64,000 bases of DNA, taken from NCBI RefSeq assembly GCF_003857035.1, contig NZ_QGSY01000158.1, forward strand, positions 33,027-97,026, written 5' to 3'. Position 1 is the stretch's first letter. Each line of letters begins with the position of its first letter. A program made the translations under genes and the position numbers. This document shows, in pieces, positions 52,018-61,325 of the stretch. The stretch comes from Micromonospora arida. Its GTDB lineage: Bacteria; Actinomycetota; Actinomycetes; Mycobacteriales; Micromonosporaceae. Below the pieces are notes generated by a model. That model saw only the letters and a list, made by a program, of their open reading frames with translations, was not told the origin of the DNA and made no database searches.

Positions 52018-52875
52018 ATGGCCGAAGCACAGCAGGCCACCAAGCGCCCGGCCGCCCGTCGCACCACCGCGAAGAAGACCGCCGCGGCGGAGCGGAACAC
52101 GGCGGCGAGCCGGACCACCCCCGTGCGCAAGTCCACCACGGCTGCCGCGAAGGCACCGGCCCGCAAGGCCGCCGGTGGGGCGGGCCGCGCCCCGGCCAAG
52201 AAGACCACCACGGCGGCCACGAAGGCCCCCGCGAAGAAGGCCACGACCAAGACCACCGCCGCGGCCAAGAAGGCCCCCGCGAAGGCCTCGGCCACCACCC
52301 GCAAGACGACCACCGCCGCCAAGCGGGCCCCGTCGTCCACCGCGCGCAAGACCACCACCGCCGCGAAGAAGACCACCGGTACGGCGAAGAAGACGGTGAG
52401 CGCGGCGAAGAAGACCACCGCCTCGGCGGCGAAGAAGACCACCGCCTCGGCGGCGAAGAAGACCACCACCGCGGCGAAGGCCCCGGCGCGTAAGACCACC
52501 ACCGCCGCCAAGGCCTCGGCGCGCAAGACCACCACGGCGGCGAAGGCGCCGGCGCGGAAGGTGGCGACCAAGGCGTCCGCCGCCAAGAAGACAGCGACGA
52601 AGAAGACGGCCGCGGCGAAGAAGACCGCGTCGACCCGCCCCAGCGGCGGCGCGCGCAAGGCTCCGGCCAAGAGGGCCCCGGCCGCGAAGGTGACGGGAAC
52701 GTCGTCGACCACCGCCCGCAAGGCGGCGGCGAAGAAGGCCCCGGCGAAGAAGACCGTCGCGGCCAAGGCGCCGGCCCGCAAGGTGACCGCCCGCAAGACT
52801 CCGGCCCGCCCGGTCGCCGCCCGAGCCACCGCACCCAGGGGGGCCCGCAGCGCCGCCCGCAAGGCGACCGGCTGA
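52018..52875 (+). CDS. Lysine/alanine-rich histone H1-like protein
   Basis: 285 residues, almost entirely Lys, Ala, Thr, Pro and Arg in (A/P)AKK(T/A) and KTTTAAK-type repeats over about residues 10-285. Such tails bind DNA without a defined fold. In mycobacterial and Streptomyces HupB/HupS similar tails are fused to an HU domain; here no globular domain is present. AAGGAGG lies 7 bases before the ATG, so expression is likely strong. Confidence 0.85.
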   Translation: MAEAQQATKRPAARRTTAKKTAAAERNTAASRTTPVRKSTTAAAKAPARKAAGGAGRAPAKKTTTAATKAPAKKATTKTTAAAKKAPAKASATTRKTTTAAKRAPSSTARKTTTAAKKTTGTAKKTVSAAKKTTASAAKKTTASAAKKTTTAAKAPARKTTTAAKASARKTTTAAKAPARKVATKASAAKKTATKKTAAAKKTASTRPSGGARKAPAKRAPAAKVTGTSSTTARKAAAKKAPAKKTVAAKAPARKVTARKTPARPVAARATAPRGARSAARKATG

Positions 52876-52955
52876 GCGCGGAGCATCCCCTCACCGGGCG
52901 GATTTCCGGCCGGTCACCGGAAGCGGATCACCCGTGGCGCTGTCAGGATTGACCC

Positions 52956-54386
52956 GTGGTCATCCGACGCGTACTCGCGCCCCGCATCGACTTCGGCGCG
53001 TTGCGCCGCGAGCTCGGCCTGCCCGAGGAGTTTCCGGCCGACGCCCAGCGTGAAGCCGACGAGGCGGCTGCGGCACCGCCGCAGCCGCCCGTCGACCGCA
53101 CCGACATACCGTTCGTCACGGTCGACCCCGCCACCTCGCGGGACCTGGACCAGGCGATGCACCTCAGCCGCCGGCCCGGTGGGGGCTACCGGGTGCGGTA
53201 CGCGATCGCCGACGTCGCCGCGCACGTCACCCCGGGTGGGGCGTTGGAGGCGGAGACCTGGCGGCGGGGGCAGACCATCTACCTGCCCGACGGCAACGTG
53301 CCGCTGCACCCGCACACCCTCAGCGAGGGTGCGGCCAGCCTGCTGCCCGACGACGACCGGGCCGCGGTGGTCTGGACCATCGACCTGGACGCCGACGGCG
53401 GCACCGTGGCCGTCGAGCTGGAACGTGCCCTGGTCCGCAGCCGCGCCAAACTCGACTACACGGGGGTGCAGGCGGCAGCCGAGGCCGGCCGGCTACCCGA
53501 CCCGATCGCGCTGCTGCCGGAGATCGGCGACCGACTGACCGCCCGAGGGCTGAGCCGGGGCGCCATCAACCTGCCGCTGCCCGAACAGGATCTGGAGCCC
53601 GACGGTGAGGGCTGGCGGCTGGTGCTGCGCGCGCCGGTGCCGATGGAAGAGCACAACGCGCAGATCTCCCTGCTGACCGGGATGGCTGCCGCCGACATCA
53701 TGCTGGCCGGCCGGGTGGGTCTGCTGCGGACGATGCCGGCACCCAAGCCGGAGGCGGTGCAGCGGCTCCGGGCCGCCGCCGCGCCGCTGGGGGTGCGCTG
53801 GCCGGACGACGTGGGCCCGGGGCAGGTCATCGCCGGTCTGGACGCCGCCCAGCCGCGCGCCGCCGCGTTCATCGACCAGGCGGCCGAGCTGATGCGCGGT
53901 GCCGCGTACACCGCCTTCGACGGGGAGCTGCCGGAACAGCCGGAGCATGGTGGCGTGGCGGCCGCGTACGCCCACGTCACGGCGCCGTTGCGGCGGCTGG
54001 CCGACCGGTACGCCACCGAGGTCTGCCTGGCCCTGCACGCGGGCCGTGCGGTGCCCGACTGGGCCCGTGCCGCGTTGCCCCGGCTGCCCGAGGTGATGGC
54101 GAGCACCGACCGGGTCGCCTCGGCGGCCGCTCGTGGCGCCGTCGAGTTGGCCGAGGCGGCGGTGCTGGAGCACCGGGTGGGCGAGACCTTCGACGCTGCC
54201 GTCCTCGACGTCGACGCCCCGCCCAACGGCAAGTCCCGGCCCCGACCGCCCGGTGGCACCGTCGCGCTGGACGCCCCGCCGGTACGCGCCCGCTGCCTCG
54301 GCCAACTGCCGCTCGGCGAACGGGTCCGGGTCCGTCTGGTCACCGCCGACCCGGCGGCCCGTACCGTCCTGTTCGAGCTGGCCTGA
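52956..54386 (+). CDS. RNB domain ribonuclease (RNase II/R family)
   Basis: 476 residues. The RNB signature DPATSRDLDQAMH near 60-72 carries the metal-binding Asp residues; GVAAAYAHVTAPLRRLADRY near 335 is the second conserved segment. No cold-shock or S1 domains are evident, so it is a minimal actinobacterial RNB exoribonuclease degrading RNA 3' to 5'. GTG start; CAGGAT lies 6 bases upstream. Confidence 0.92.
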   Translation: MVIRRVLAPRIDFGALRRELGLPEEFPADAQREADEAAAAPPQPPVDRTDIPFVTVDPATSRDLDQAMHLSRRPGGGYRVRYAIADVAAHVTPGGALEAETWRRGQTIYLPDGNVPLHPHTLSEGAASLLPDDDRAAVVWTIDLDADGGTVAVELERALVRSRAKLDYTGVQAAAEAGRLPDPIALLPEIGDRLTARGLSRGAINLPLPEQDLEPDGEGWRLVLRAPVPMEEHNAQISLLTGMAAADIMLAGRVGLLRTMPAPKPEAVQRLRAAAAPLGVRWPDDVGPGQVIAGLDAAQPRAAAFIDQAAELMRGAAYTAFDGELPEQPEHGGVAAAYAHVTAPLRRLADRYATEVCLALHAGRAVPDWARAALPRLPEVMASTDRVASAAARGAVELAEAAVLEHRVGETFDAAVLDVDAPPNGKSRPRPPGGTVALDAPPVRARCLGQLPLGERVRVRLVTADPAARTVLFELA

Positions 54387-54534
54387 CCGGGCCGCCGTCG
54401 CTGGCCCGATCCTCGCCCGCCTGCGCGCTCGCCCGCCCTGGCGCGGGCCTCGGCGGCGCGGTCGCTCGCGGCAGCGGGGATTCTCACAGCGCTCGACGCT
54501 GCTGACGGGCCGGGCGGTTTGCGAGGATGAGGCC

Positions 54535-55233
54535 ATGGCATACGACGCGAGCACGCTGCCCGACGTGTCCGGGCTGACGGTCGGCATCATCGGCGGCACC
54601 GGCGACCAGGGGCGGGGCCTCGCCTACCGGTTCGCGCGGGCCGGCCAGACGGTGCTGATCGGGTCCCGGTCGGCCGAGCGGGCCGCCGAGTCCGCGGCCG
54701 AGATCGCCGCCCTGCCCGGGGTGCCGGCCGGCGGCAGCGTCACCGGTGCGGCCAACGACGAGGTGGCCCGACGCAGCGACGTGGTGATCATCGCGGTGCC
54801 GTGGGACGGGCACGCCGCCACGGTCGCCGCCCTCGCCGAGCCGCTCGCCGGCCGGATCGTCGTCGACTGCGTCAACCCGCTCGGCTTCGACAAGCAGGGC
54901 CCGTACGCGCTGACCGTCGCCGAGGGCAGCGCCGTGCAGCAGGCCGCCGCGCTGCTGCCCGACTCCCGGGTCTGCGCCGCGTTCAACCACGTGAGCGCTC
55001 CGCTGCTGGCCGACCCCGAGGTCGACCGGATCGACCTGGACGTGCTGATCTGCACCGAGGACCGCGAGTTGGTCGACATCGTCGGCGCGCTCGCCGCCCG
55101 GATCCCCGGCATGCGGGGCATCTACGCCGGCCGGTTGCGCAACGCCCACCAGATCGAGGCGTTCACCGCCAACCTGATCGCCATCAACAAGCGCTACAAG
55201 GCGCACGCGGGCATCCGCGTCACCGACCTCTGA
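54535..55233 (+). CDS. npdG: NADPH-dependent F420 reductase
   Basis: 232 residues. N-terminal GIIGGTGDQGRGLAYRFA and LIGSRSAERA (NADP 2'-phosphate binding by Ser-Arg), VVIIAVPWDGH, DCVNPLGF and CAAFNHVSA are the F420H2:NADP oxidoreductase signature. Balances F420H2 with NADPH in the cytoplasm. ATG 54535. Confidence 0.92.
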   Translation: MAYDASTLPDVSGLTVGIIGGTGDQGRGLAYRFARAGQTVLIGSRSAERAAESAAEIAALPGVPAGGSVTGAANDEVARRSDVVIIAVPWDGHAATVAALAEPLAGRIVVDCVNPLGFDKQGPYALTVAEGSAVQQAAALLPDSRVCAAFNHVSAPLLADPEVDRIDLDVLICTEDRELVDIVGALAARIPGMRGIYAGRLRNAHQIEAFTANLIAINKRYKAHAGIRVTDL

Positions 55234-55243
55234 CCCAAGCGGC

Positions 55244-55322
55244 GTGATCCACTCCGGTTTCGTGAAAGCGGGGTGTCCCGGTGCCCGGGACACCCCGCTT
55301 TTGGCAAAGCCGAGTGGATCAC
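55244..55322. terminator. Long two-step hairpin between convergent genes
   Basis: Inner arms aaagcggggtgtcccgg (55265-55281) and ccgggacaccccgcttt (55285-55301) are perfect 17-bp complements. Outer arms gtgatccactc (55244-55254) and gagtggatcac (55312-55322) also are. Terminates npdG and panB from either side. Confidence 0.85.
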
Positions 55323-55335
55323 ACCGTGAGTGGTC

Positions 55336-56181
55336 CTAGAAGGTGTGTTCGGCGGCGGGGAACTCTCCGCCGCGGACCTCGTCGGCGAAACGGCGGGTGG
55401 CGTCGGTGAGAGCGCCGGCCAGATCCGCGTACCGCTTGACGAAACGGGGCGCCTTGCCCGTCCGCAGCCCGGCCATGTCCTGCCAGACCAGCACCTGCGC
55501 GTCGGTGTCCGGGCCCGCGCCGATGCCCACCGTGGGAATCGGCAGCTCGTGGGTGATCCGCTTGGCCACCTCGCCGGGCACCATCTCCAACACCACAGCG
55601 AACGCGCCCGCCTCCGCCACCGCCCGCGCGTCGGCCAGCACCTCGTCGGCGGCGTCGCCGCGACCCTGCACGCGGTAGCCGCCCAGGGTGTGCTCGCTCT
55701 GTGGCGTGAAGCCGATGTGCGCCATCACCGGAATGCCGGCACCGACGATCGCGGCGATCTGCGCGGCGTTGCGGCGGCCACCCTCCAACTTCACCGCGTG
55801 ACAGCCACCCTCCTTCATGAACCGGACGGCGGTACGCAGCGCCTGGGCCGGACCCTCCTCGTACGAGCCGAACGGCAGGTCACCGACGACCAGCGCCTGC
55901 CGGGTCGCCCGCACCACGGCCCGGACCAGCGGAAGCAGCTCGTCGGCGGTGATCGGCAGGGTGGTCTCGTAGCCGAACACGTTGTTCGCGGCCGAGTCGC
56001 CGACCAGCAGCACCGGAACACCGGCCTGGTCGAAGATCGACGCCGTGTACTGGTCGTACGAGGTGAGCATCGGCCAGCGCTCGCCGCGCTCCTTGGCGGC
56101 CATCAGGTCGCGGGTGCGGACCCGTCGGGTGGCCGGGCCGCCGTACAACGCGGTCACCTCGTGCGGAGTGGACTCCACCAT
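55336..56181 (-). CDS. panB: 3-methyl-2-oxobutanoate hydroxymethyltransferase
   Basis: 281 residues, TIM barrel. Converts alpha-ketoisovalerate with methylene-THF to ketopantoate in pantothenate synthesis. Conserved segments: [55 protein letters not shown] and [23 protein letters not shown] 56181 with GGGAG upstream; there are 209 non-coding bases before it, up to the nadE stop at 56391. Confidence 0.96.
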   Translation of the reverse strand: MVESTPHEVTALYGGPATRRVRTRDLMAAKERGERWPMLTSYDQYTASIFDQAGVPVLLVGDSAANNVFGYETTLPITADELLPLVRAVVRATRQALVVGDLPFGSYEEGPAQALRTAVRFMKEGGCHAVKLEGGRRNAAQIAAIVGAGIPVMAHIGFTPQSEHTLGGYRVQGRGDAADEVLADARAVAEAGAFAVVLEMVPGEVAKRITHELPIPTVGIGAGPDTDAQVLVWQDMAGLRTGKAPRFVKRYADLAGALTDATRRFADEVRGGEFPAAEHTF

Positions 56182-56390
56182 CTCTGTCTCCCTTCCTCGA
56201 GGCCGCCTGCGCGGTCCCCGGGTTCCGTCGTGATCGTCGCACCGCGAGACGGGCTGACGGCAGGGCCCAGTGCAAGATGTCACTCCACCAGCGCGGGGCC
56301 GCCCCGCCTGGCCACCCGGGACCGCGCCGCGAGGTCACCGCGCGGCGGCGCCGGGCCGCGCCACCGACCCGGCACCCCCAGGGGTACGGC

Positions 56391-58148
56391 TCAGCCGCGC
56401 TCGCGCCACCGGTTGGTGATCGGCAGACGGCGGTCCCGGCCGAACGCCTTCATGGAGATCTTCGTGCCCGGCGCCGACTGCCGTCGCTTGTACTCGGCGG
56501 TATCCACCAGCCGCAGCACCTTGTCCACGATCGCCGGGTCGTGACCCGACTCGACCAGCCCGTCGCGGCCGAGGTCGCCGTCGACGTAGCCGATCAGGAT
56601 CGGGTCCAGGACGTCGTAGTCGGGCAGGCTGTCGCTGTCGAGTTGGCCCGGGCTCAGCTCGGCGCTCGGCGGCTTGCCGATCGAGTTCTCCGGGATCGGG
56701 GCCGTCTCACCGCGCCGAGCCGCGTCCGTGTTGCGCCACTTCGCCAGCCGCCAGATCAGCGTCTTCCAGACGTCCTTGACCGGGTTGAAGCCGCCCACCG
56801 AGTCGCCGTACAGCGTGGAGTAGCCGACCGCCAGCTCACTCTTGTTGCCGGTGGTCAGCACCAGGTGGCCCTCCTGGTTCGACAGCGCCATCAGGATCAC
56901 GCCACGGACCCGGGCCTGGAGGTTCTCCACGGCCACACCGGACAGCGACAGGTTGGCCAGGAAACCGTCGACCATCGGCTGGATCGGCTCGACGCGGTAG
57001 TCCAGGCCGGTGCGCTTGGCCAGGTCTGCGGCGTCCTCCCGGGAGTGCTCGGAGGAGTGCTGGCTGGGCAGCGACACCCCGACCACCCGGTCCGGCCCGA
57101 GCGCGTCGACGGCTAGCGCCGCCACCACCGCCGAGTCGATGCCACCGGAGAGACCGAGCACCACCGACGGGAACCGGTTCTTGTTGACGTAGTCGCGCAG
57201 ACCCAGCACCAGCGCCTGCCACACCTCGGCCTCGTCGGCCACCGGCTCGATCACACCGCCGGTGGCGGCCGGACCGGTCGGCGTGGCCGGAACGCCGTCC
57301 AGCGTGCTGTGCACGATGCGCATGCCGTCCGCGACATTCTCCGTGGTCGTCGCGGCGGTGGCGGCCGGCAGCTCGACGTCGTGCACGAGTAGGTGCTCGA
57401 CGAACTGCGGGGCGCGGGTGAGCAGCTCACCGTCGGCGGTCACGATCATCGAGTCGCCCTCGAAGACCAGCTCGTCCTGCCCGCCGATCATGTTGACGTA
57501 CGCGACAGTGGCGCCCGCCTCGGCGGCCCGGCGGCGGACCAGCGGGAGCCGGAAGTCGTCCTTGTTCAGCTCGTACGGCGAGCCGTTGATGTTGACCACC
57601 AGGCCGACGCCGGCCTGCCGGGCGGCGGCGAACGGACCGCCGGCCTGCCACAGGTCCTCGCAGATGGTCAGCGCGACGTCCACGCCCCCGATCCGGACCA
57701 CGGTCAGGGTGTCGCCGGGGACGAAGTAACGGTCCTCGTCGAAGACCCCGTAGTTGGGCAGGTGGTGCTTGAAGTAGCGGGCGACGACGGCACCCCGGTG
57801 CAGCAGCGCGGCGGCGTTGCGGGCCCCCCGGCCCGGCTCGGCGTCCCCGCTGACCTGCGGCGGCCCGTCGGCGTCCAGGTAGCCGACCACGACCGGCAAC
57901 TCGCCGAGACCGTCGGCGGCCAGGTCGGCGGCGAGCCGCTCCACGGCGGCCCGGGACGCGGCGACGAAGGAACGCCGGAAGACCAGGTCCTCGACCGGGT
58001 ACCCGGTCAGCATCATCTCCGGGAAAAGCACCAGCTGGGCACCGGCATCGGCGGCCTGGCGGGTCCAACTGCGGACCAGGTCGGCGTTTCCGGCGAGGTC
58101 GCCGACGCTCGGGTTGACCTGGGACAGGGCGAGACGCAGGGTGGGCAT
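56391..58148 (-). CDS. nadE: Glutamine-dependent NAD+ synthetase
   Basis: 585 residues. N-terminal nitrilase-type glutaminase with Glu44 (FPEMMLTGYP), Lys127 (FKHHLPNYG) and Cys163 (ICEDLW). The C-terminal synthetase has the PP-loop LGLSGGIDSA near 330 and TTGNKSELAVGY. It converts deamido-NAD with ATP and glutamine-derived ammonia. ATG 58148 starts at the first conserved strand. Confidence 0.96.
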   Translation of the reverse strand: MPTLRLALSQVNPSVGDLAGNADLVRSWTRQAADAGAQLVLFPEMMLTGYPVEDLVFRRSFVAASRAAVERLAADLAADGLGELPVVVGYLDADGPPQVSGDAEPGRGARNAAALLHRGAVVARYFKHHLPNYGVFDEDRYFVPGDTLTVVRIGGVDVALTICEDLWQAGGPFAAARQAGVGLVVNINGSPYELNKDDFRLPLVRRRAAEAGATVAYVNMIGGQDELVFEGDSMIVTADGELLTRAPQFVEHLLVHDVELPAATAATTTENVADGMRIVHSTLDGVPATPTGPAATGGVIEPVADEAEVWQALVLGLRDYVNKNRFPSVVLGLSGGIDSAVVAALAVDALGPDRVVGVSLPSQHSSEHSREDAADLAKRTGLDYRVEPIQPMVDGFLANLSLSGVAVENLQARVRGVILMALSNQEGHLVLTTGNKSELAVGYSTLYGDSVGGFNPVKDVWKTLIWRLAKWRNTDAARRGETAPIPENSIGKPPSAELSPGQLDSDSLPDYDVLDPILIGYVDGDLGRDGLVESGHDPAIVDKVLRLVDTAEYKRRQSAPGTKISMKAFGRDRRLPITNRWRERG

Positions 58149-58337
58149 GCCTTCATCTTGCCCCAGCCTCGTCGCGACAGTCCGTACCCTCGGACGAGAT
58201 AGCCGCCACCTGCCGCGACGGGCGCCCGCGAGGCCGCGGCGGCAGGTGCTCGGCCGTCGTGGCGGCCGTCGGTGGCCGCACGGCCGGGGCCCGCGCTCGC
58301 CGGGCGGGACGCGAGGGGACGACCGGCGGCAGTTCGC

Positions 58338-58353
58338 GTAACGTCTGCGTAAC
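58338..58353 (+). promoter_or_regulatory. GlnR-like half box upstream of glutamine synthetase
   Basis: GTAAC-N6-GTAAC (58338-58342 and 58349-58353). GlnR sites are GTNAC-N6-GAAAC, usually as two adjacent boxes; only one box is clear here, with GGAAC at 58362-58366 slightly out of register. Confidence 0.45.
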
Positions 58354-58433
58354 CAGGCCCGGGAACACTGGGCGATCAGGTCGGGTACAGCCCGGCCAAG
58401 GCGGACAAAAGAGTGTCGCGAGGGGTTGGGGAA

Positions 58434-59783
58434 GTGGACCGTCAGCAGGAGTTCGTCCTCCGCACGCTGGAAGAGCGGGACATCCGGTTCGTCCGGCTGT
58501 GGTTCACCGACGTTCTGGGCACGCTCAAGAGCGTTTCGGTGGCACCCGCCGAGCTCGAGGCGGCCTTCGAGGAAGGCATCGGCTTCGACGGCTCGGCGAT
58601 CGAGGGCTTCGCCCGGGTCTTCGAATCGGACATGGTTGCCATGCCCGACCCGACCACCTTCCAGGTCTTCCCCTTCGAAGGTGGGGTCAGCGGCGAGAGC
58701 GCCCGGATGTTCTGCGACATCCTGCTGCCCGACGGCGGGCCGTCCTGGGCCGACCCCCGGCACGTGCTGCGCCGCGCGCTGTCCAAGGCAGCCGAGAAGG
58801 GCTTCACCTTCTACACCCACCCCGAGATCGAGTTCTTCCTGCTGGAGAACGGTCCGCAGGACGGCTCGGTGCCCACCCCGGTCGACACCGGCGGCTACTT
58901 CGAGCACACCACCCACGCCGTAGCCCGGGACTTCCGCCGTCAGGGCGTACTGGCGCTGGAACGGATCGGCATCTCGGTGGAGTTCAGCCACCACGAGGTC
59001 GCGCCGGGCCAGCAGGAGATCGACCTGCGCTACGCCGACGCGCTCACCACCGCCGACAACATCATGACCTTCCGGCACGTGGTCAAGGAGGTCGCCCTCT
59101 CCACCGGTGTGCAGGCCAGCTTCATGCCGAAGCCGTTCACCGACCAGCCCGGCAGCGGAATGCACACCCACCTGTCGCTGTTCGAGGGCGAGCGCAACGC
59201 CTTCCACGACGGCGGCGACCCGATGAAGCTGTCCAAGGTGGCGAAGTCGTTCATCGCCGGTCTGCTGGTGCACGCCCGCGAATACACGGCGGTCACCAAC
59301 CAGTGGGTCAACTCGTACAAGCGGCTCTTCCCGCAGCACCTGCCCGACCGGATCACCGAGAGCCCGGCGTACGTCTGCTGGGGTCACCTCAACCGGTCCG
59401 CGCTGGTCCGGGTTCCCGCGTACGGCAAGCCCAACTCGGCCCGGGTCGAGGTCCGCTCGCTGGACTCGGCGGCCAACCCGTACCTCGCCTTCGCGGTGCT
59501 GCTCGGCGCCGGCCTGAAGGGCATCGAGGAGGGGTACGAGCTGCCGCCGGGCGCCGAGGACGACGTCTGGTCGCTGACCAGCGCGGAGCGGCGCGCCATG
59601 GGCTACGAGGCGCTGCCGGAGAACCTCGCCGAGGCGATCGACGTGATGGCCGGCTCCGAACTGGTCGCCGAGGTGCTCGGCGAGCACGTCTTCGACTTCT
59701 TCCTGCGCAACAAGCGTGCCGAGTGGGAGCAGTACCGCCGTGAGGTCACCCCGTACGAGCGGCAGCGCTACCTGGCCCTGTAG
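58434..59783 (+). CDS. glnA: Glutamine synthetase, type I (GlnA2-like)
   Basis: 449 residues. Start region VDRQQEFVLRTLEERDIRFV, the beta-grasp GFDGSAIEGF, catalytic metal residues in THPEIEFFL and HHEVAPGQQEIDLRY, and PKPFTDQPGSGMHTHLSL. Position near nadE/panB and sequence style match the GlnA2 group (Rv2222c; Streptomyces GlnA2), for which glutamine or gamma-glutamyl-polyamine synthesis has been proposed. GTG 58434 chosen over 58413 because homologues start at this point and GGGGAA precedes it. Confidence 0.93.
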   Translation: MDRQQEFVLRTLEERDIRFVRLWFTDVLGTLKSVSVAPAELEAAFEEGIGFDGSAIEGFARVFESDMVAMPDPTTFQVFPFEGGVSGESARMFCDILLPDGGPSWADPRHVLRRALSKAAEKGFTFYTHPEIEFFLLENGPQDGSVPTPVDTGGYFEHTTHAVARDFRRQGVLALERIGISVEFSHHEVAPGQQEIDLRYADALTTADNIMTFRHVVKEVALSTGVQASFMPKPFTDQPGSGMHTHLSLFEGERNAFHDGGDPMKLSKVAKSFIAGLLVHAREYTAVTNQWVNSYKRLFPQHLPDRITESPAYVCWGHLNRSALVRVPAYGKPNSARVEVRSLDSAANPYLAFAVLLGAGLKGIEEGYELPPGAEDDVWSLTSAERRAMGYEALPENLAEAIDVMAGSELVAEVLGEHVFDFFLRNKRAEWEQYRREVTPYERQRYLAL

Positions 59784-59871
59784 ACGCAGGGGCTGACGCC
59801 GTTGCGCGCTGCCGCTATCGTCTCGATCACCGCGCCGGACCCCTCCGGGCGGAGAGTCGGGAGGCAAGTCG

Positions 59872-60297
59872 GTGCTGGAGGATCTGTTCAGCGGTGCCTG
59901 GCAGAGCGTCGTGTTCGGGATCGTCGGCGTCGGCCTCATGGCCGCCGGCTTCGGGCTCGTCGACCTGCTCACCCCGGGCCGGCTGCGAGACCTGATCTGG
60001 GTCGAGCGCAACGCCAACGCGGGGTTGCTGCTCGCCGCCAACCAGCTCGGCATCGCCGGGATCGTCTTCACCGCGATCCTGACCAGCTACAGCGACTTCG
60101 GCAAGGGGCTCGCCTCCACCGTGGTCTTCGGACTGGTCGGGTTGGCGATCATGGCTCTGGCCTTCGTGGTGCTTGACCTGCTCACCCCCGGCAAGCTCGG
60201 CGAGGTCATCTGCTCGCCCGAGCCGCACCCGGCCGCCCGGGTCAGCGCCGCCACCCACTTCGGGGCCGCGCTGATCGTCTGCGCCTGCATCGCCTGA
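59872..60297 (+). CDS. DUF350 membrane protein
   Basis: 141 residues, four hydrophobic helices in two repeats, each ending in (V/L)DLLTPG: FGLVDLLTPGRLRDLI and FVVLDLLTPGKLGEVI. This duplicated pattern is diagnostic for DUF350. Function unknown. GTG start. Confidence 0.88.
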   Translation: MLEDLFSGAWQSVVFGIVGVGLMAAGFGLVDLLTPGRLRDLIWVERNANAGLLLAANQLGIAGIVFTAILTSYSDFGKGLASTVVFGLVGLAIMALAFVVLDLLTPGKLGEVICSPEPHPAARVSAATHFGAALIVCACIA

Positions 60298-60350
60298 CGG
60301 CCGCTCTCCGCGTCACCACGCGGGCGGTCCGCCTGCGGTCCGCCTGCGTT

Positions 60351-60504
60351 CCGTCGTCCGTGGGCGGGCGTCGGCGGCTGGTTGTCCGTGGCCGGTTGTC
60401 CGTGGCCGGGCGTCCATGGCCGTTTGTCCGTGGCCGCTCGCCCGTGGCCGGGCGTTCATGGCCGGTTGTCCGTGGCCGCTCGCCCGTGGGCGGGCGTCCG
60501 CGGG
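60351..60504. repeat. 14-bp tandem repeat, about 11 units
   Basis: Eleven consecutive 14-base units, consensus cggttgtccgtggc, from 60351 to 60504, with variants such as cgggcgtccatggc. Period 14 excludes a coding role. It fills most of the 335-bp gap between the DUF350 and WYL genes. Confidence 0.9.
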
Positions 60505-60512
60505 CGGCGTGC

Positions 60513-60561
60513 AGATCTTGGACAGTTTCCGTCAGGTCGTGACGGAAACTGTCCAAGATCT
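60513..60561. repeat. Perfect 22-bp inverted repeat with 5-base loop
   Basis: agatcttggacagtttccgt (start of the 22-base arm, 60513-60534) is the exact complement of 60540-60561, loop ggtcg. It lies 9 bases after the 14-bp array and 71 before the WYL start codon. No T tract. Confidence 0.9.
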
Positions 60562-60632
60562 CTGGCGGGTGGGCCGCTCGCGTCTGCGGGCGGTCGCCCT
60601 GGGCGTCGTACCTCGGCCGTAGCGTGCCGGGC

Positions 60633-61325
60633 ATGAACCGCACGGATCGCCTTTACGCGCTGGTCGAGGAGCTGCGGGCGGTGTCACCACGGCCGCGCAG
60701 CGCCCGCTGGCTGGCCGCGCGCTTCGAGGTGAGCAGCCGGACCATCGAACGGGACCTCGGCGCGTTGCAGGAGGCCGGGGTGCCGATCTGGGCCGAGCCC
60801 GGACGCACCGGCGGCTACGTCCTGGACCGCGCCCGCACCCTGCCGCCGGTCAACCTGACCGCCGCTGAGGCGGTGGCGATGGCGGTGGCGCTGCACCGGC
60901 TCGCCGGCTCGCCGTTCGCCGGGCCGGCCGGCACCGCGCTGCGCAAGCTGGTGGCGGTGCTGCCGGCCGCCGACGCCGCCGAGGCGCACCGCCTCGCCGG
61001 CCGGGTGCACCTGATCGGCGACGGGCCGGCCACGCCCGTCCCGGCCACCGTCGCCGACGCGGTCGCCGCGCGGCGGGTGCTGCGCATCCGGTACGCCGAC
61101 CGCTCCGGCGCGGACTCGACCCGTGACGTCGAGCCGCTCGGCTACCTCGGCAACTCCCGACACTGGTACCTGGTGGCCTGGTGCCGTCTGCGCGACGAAC
61201 TGCGCTGCTTCCGTACCGACCGGATCCGGAGCGTCTGCGCGCTGCCCGACGTGGTGGCCCGGGAGCTACGCCTGACCGATCTCGACATCCCGCACGAGCG
61301 GGTCCGCCCGCTGAGCCTGGTCTGA
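60633..61325 (+). CDS. WYL domain transcriptional regulator
   Basis: 230 residues. N-terminal winged HTH (RSARWLAARFEVSSRTIERDL) and a WYL domain (about 140-225) with SRHWYLVAWCRLRDELRCFRTDRI. WYL domains sense ligands or nucleic acid. ATG 60633; TAGCGT (60620-60625) lies 7 bases before, suggesting leaderless mRNA. Confidence 0.92.
   Translation: MNRTDRLYALVEELRAVSPRPRSARWLAARFEVSSRTIERDLGALQEAGVPIWAEPGRTGGYVLDRARTLPPVNLTAAEAVAMAVALHRLAGSPFAGPAGTALRKLVAVLPAADAAEAHRLAGRVHLIGDGPATPVPATVADAVAARRVLRIRYADRSGADSTRDVEPLGYLGNSRHWYLVAWCRLRDELRCFRTDRIRSVCALPDVVARELRLTDLDIPHERVRPLSLV

Noticed and set aside
52018..52875. CRISPR-like or other DNA repeat array
   Set aside because: The repeats are codon-level echoes of a Lys/Ala-rich protein in one frame with a good ribosome-binding site.
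56182..56390. Open minus-strand frame between panB and nadE
   Set aside because: No good start or family; composition is that of an upstream leader.
58149..60071. Minus-strand extension of the nadE frame over glutamine synthetase
   Set aside because: NadE starts with the conserved strand at 58148; the extension is antisense to the glutamine synthetase gene.
60513..60561. Intrinsic terminator for the DUF350 gene
   Set aside because: The stem is ideal but there is no T tract and it lies over 200 bases from the stop, behind a repeat array, so it is listed as a repeat.
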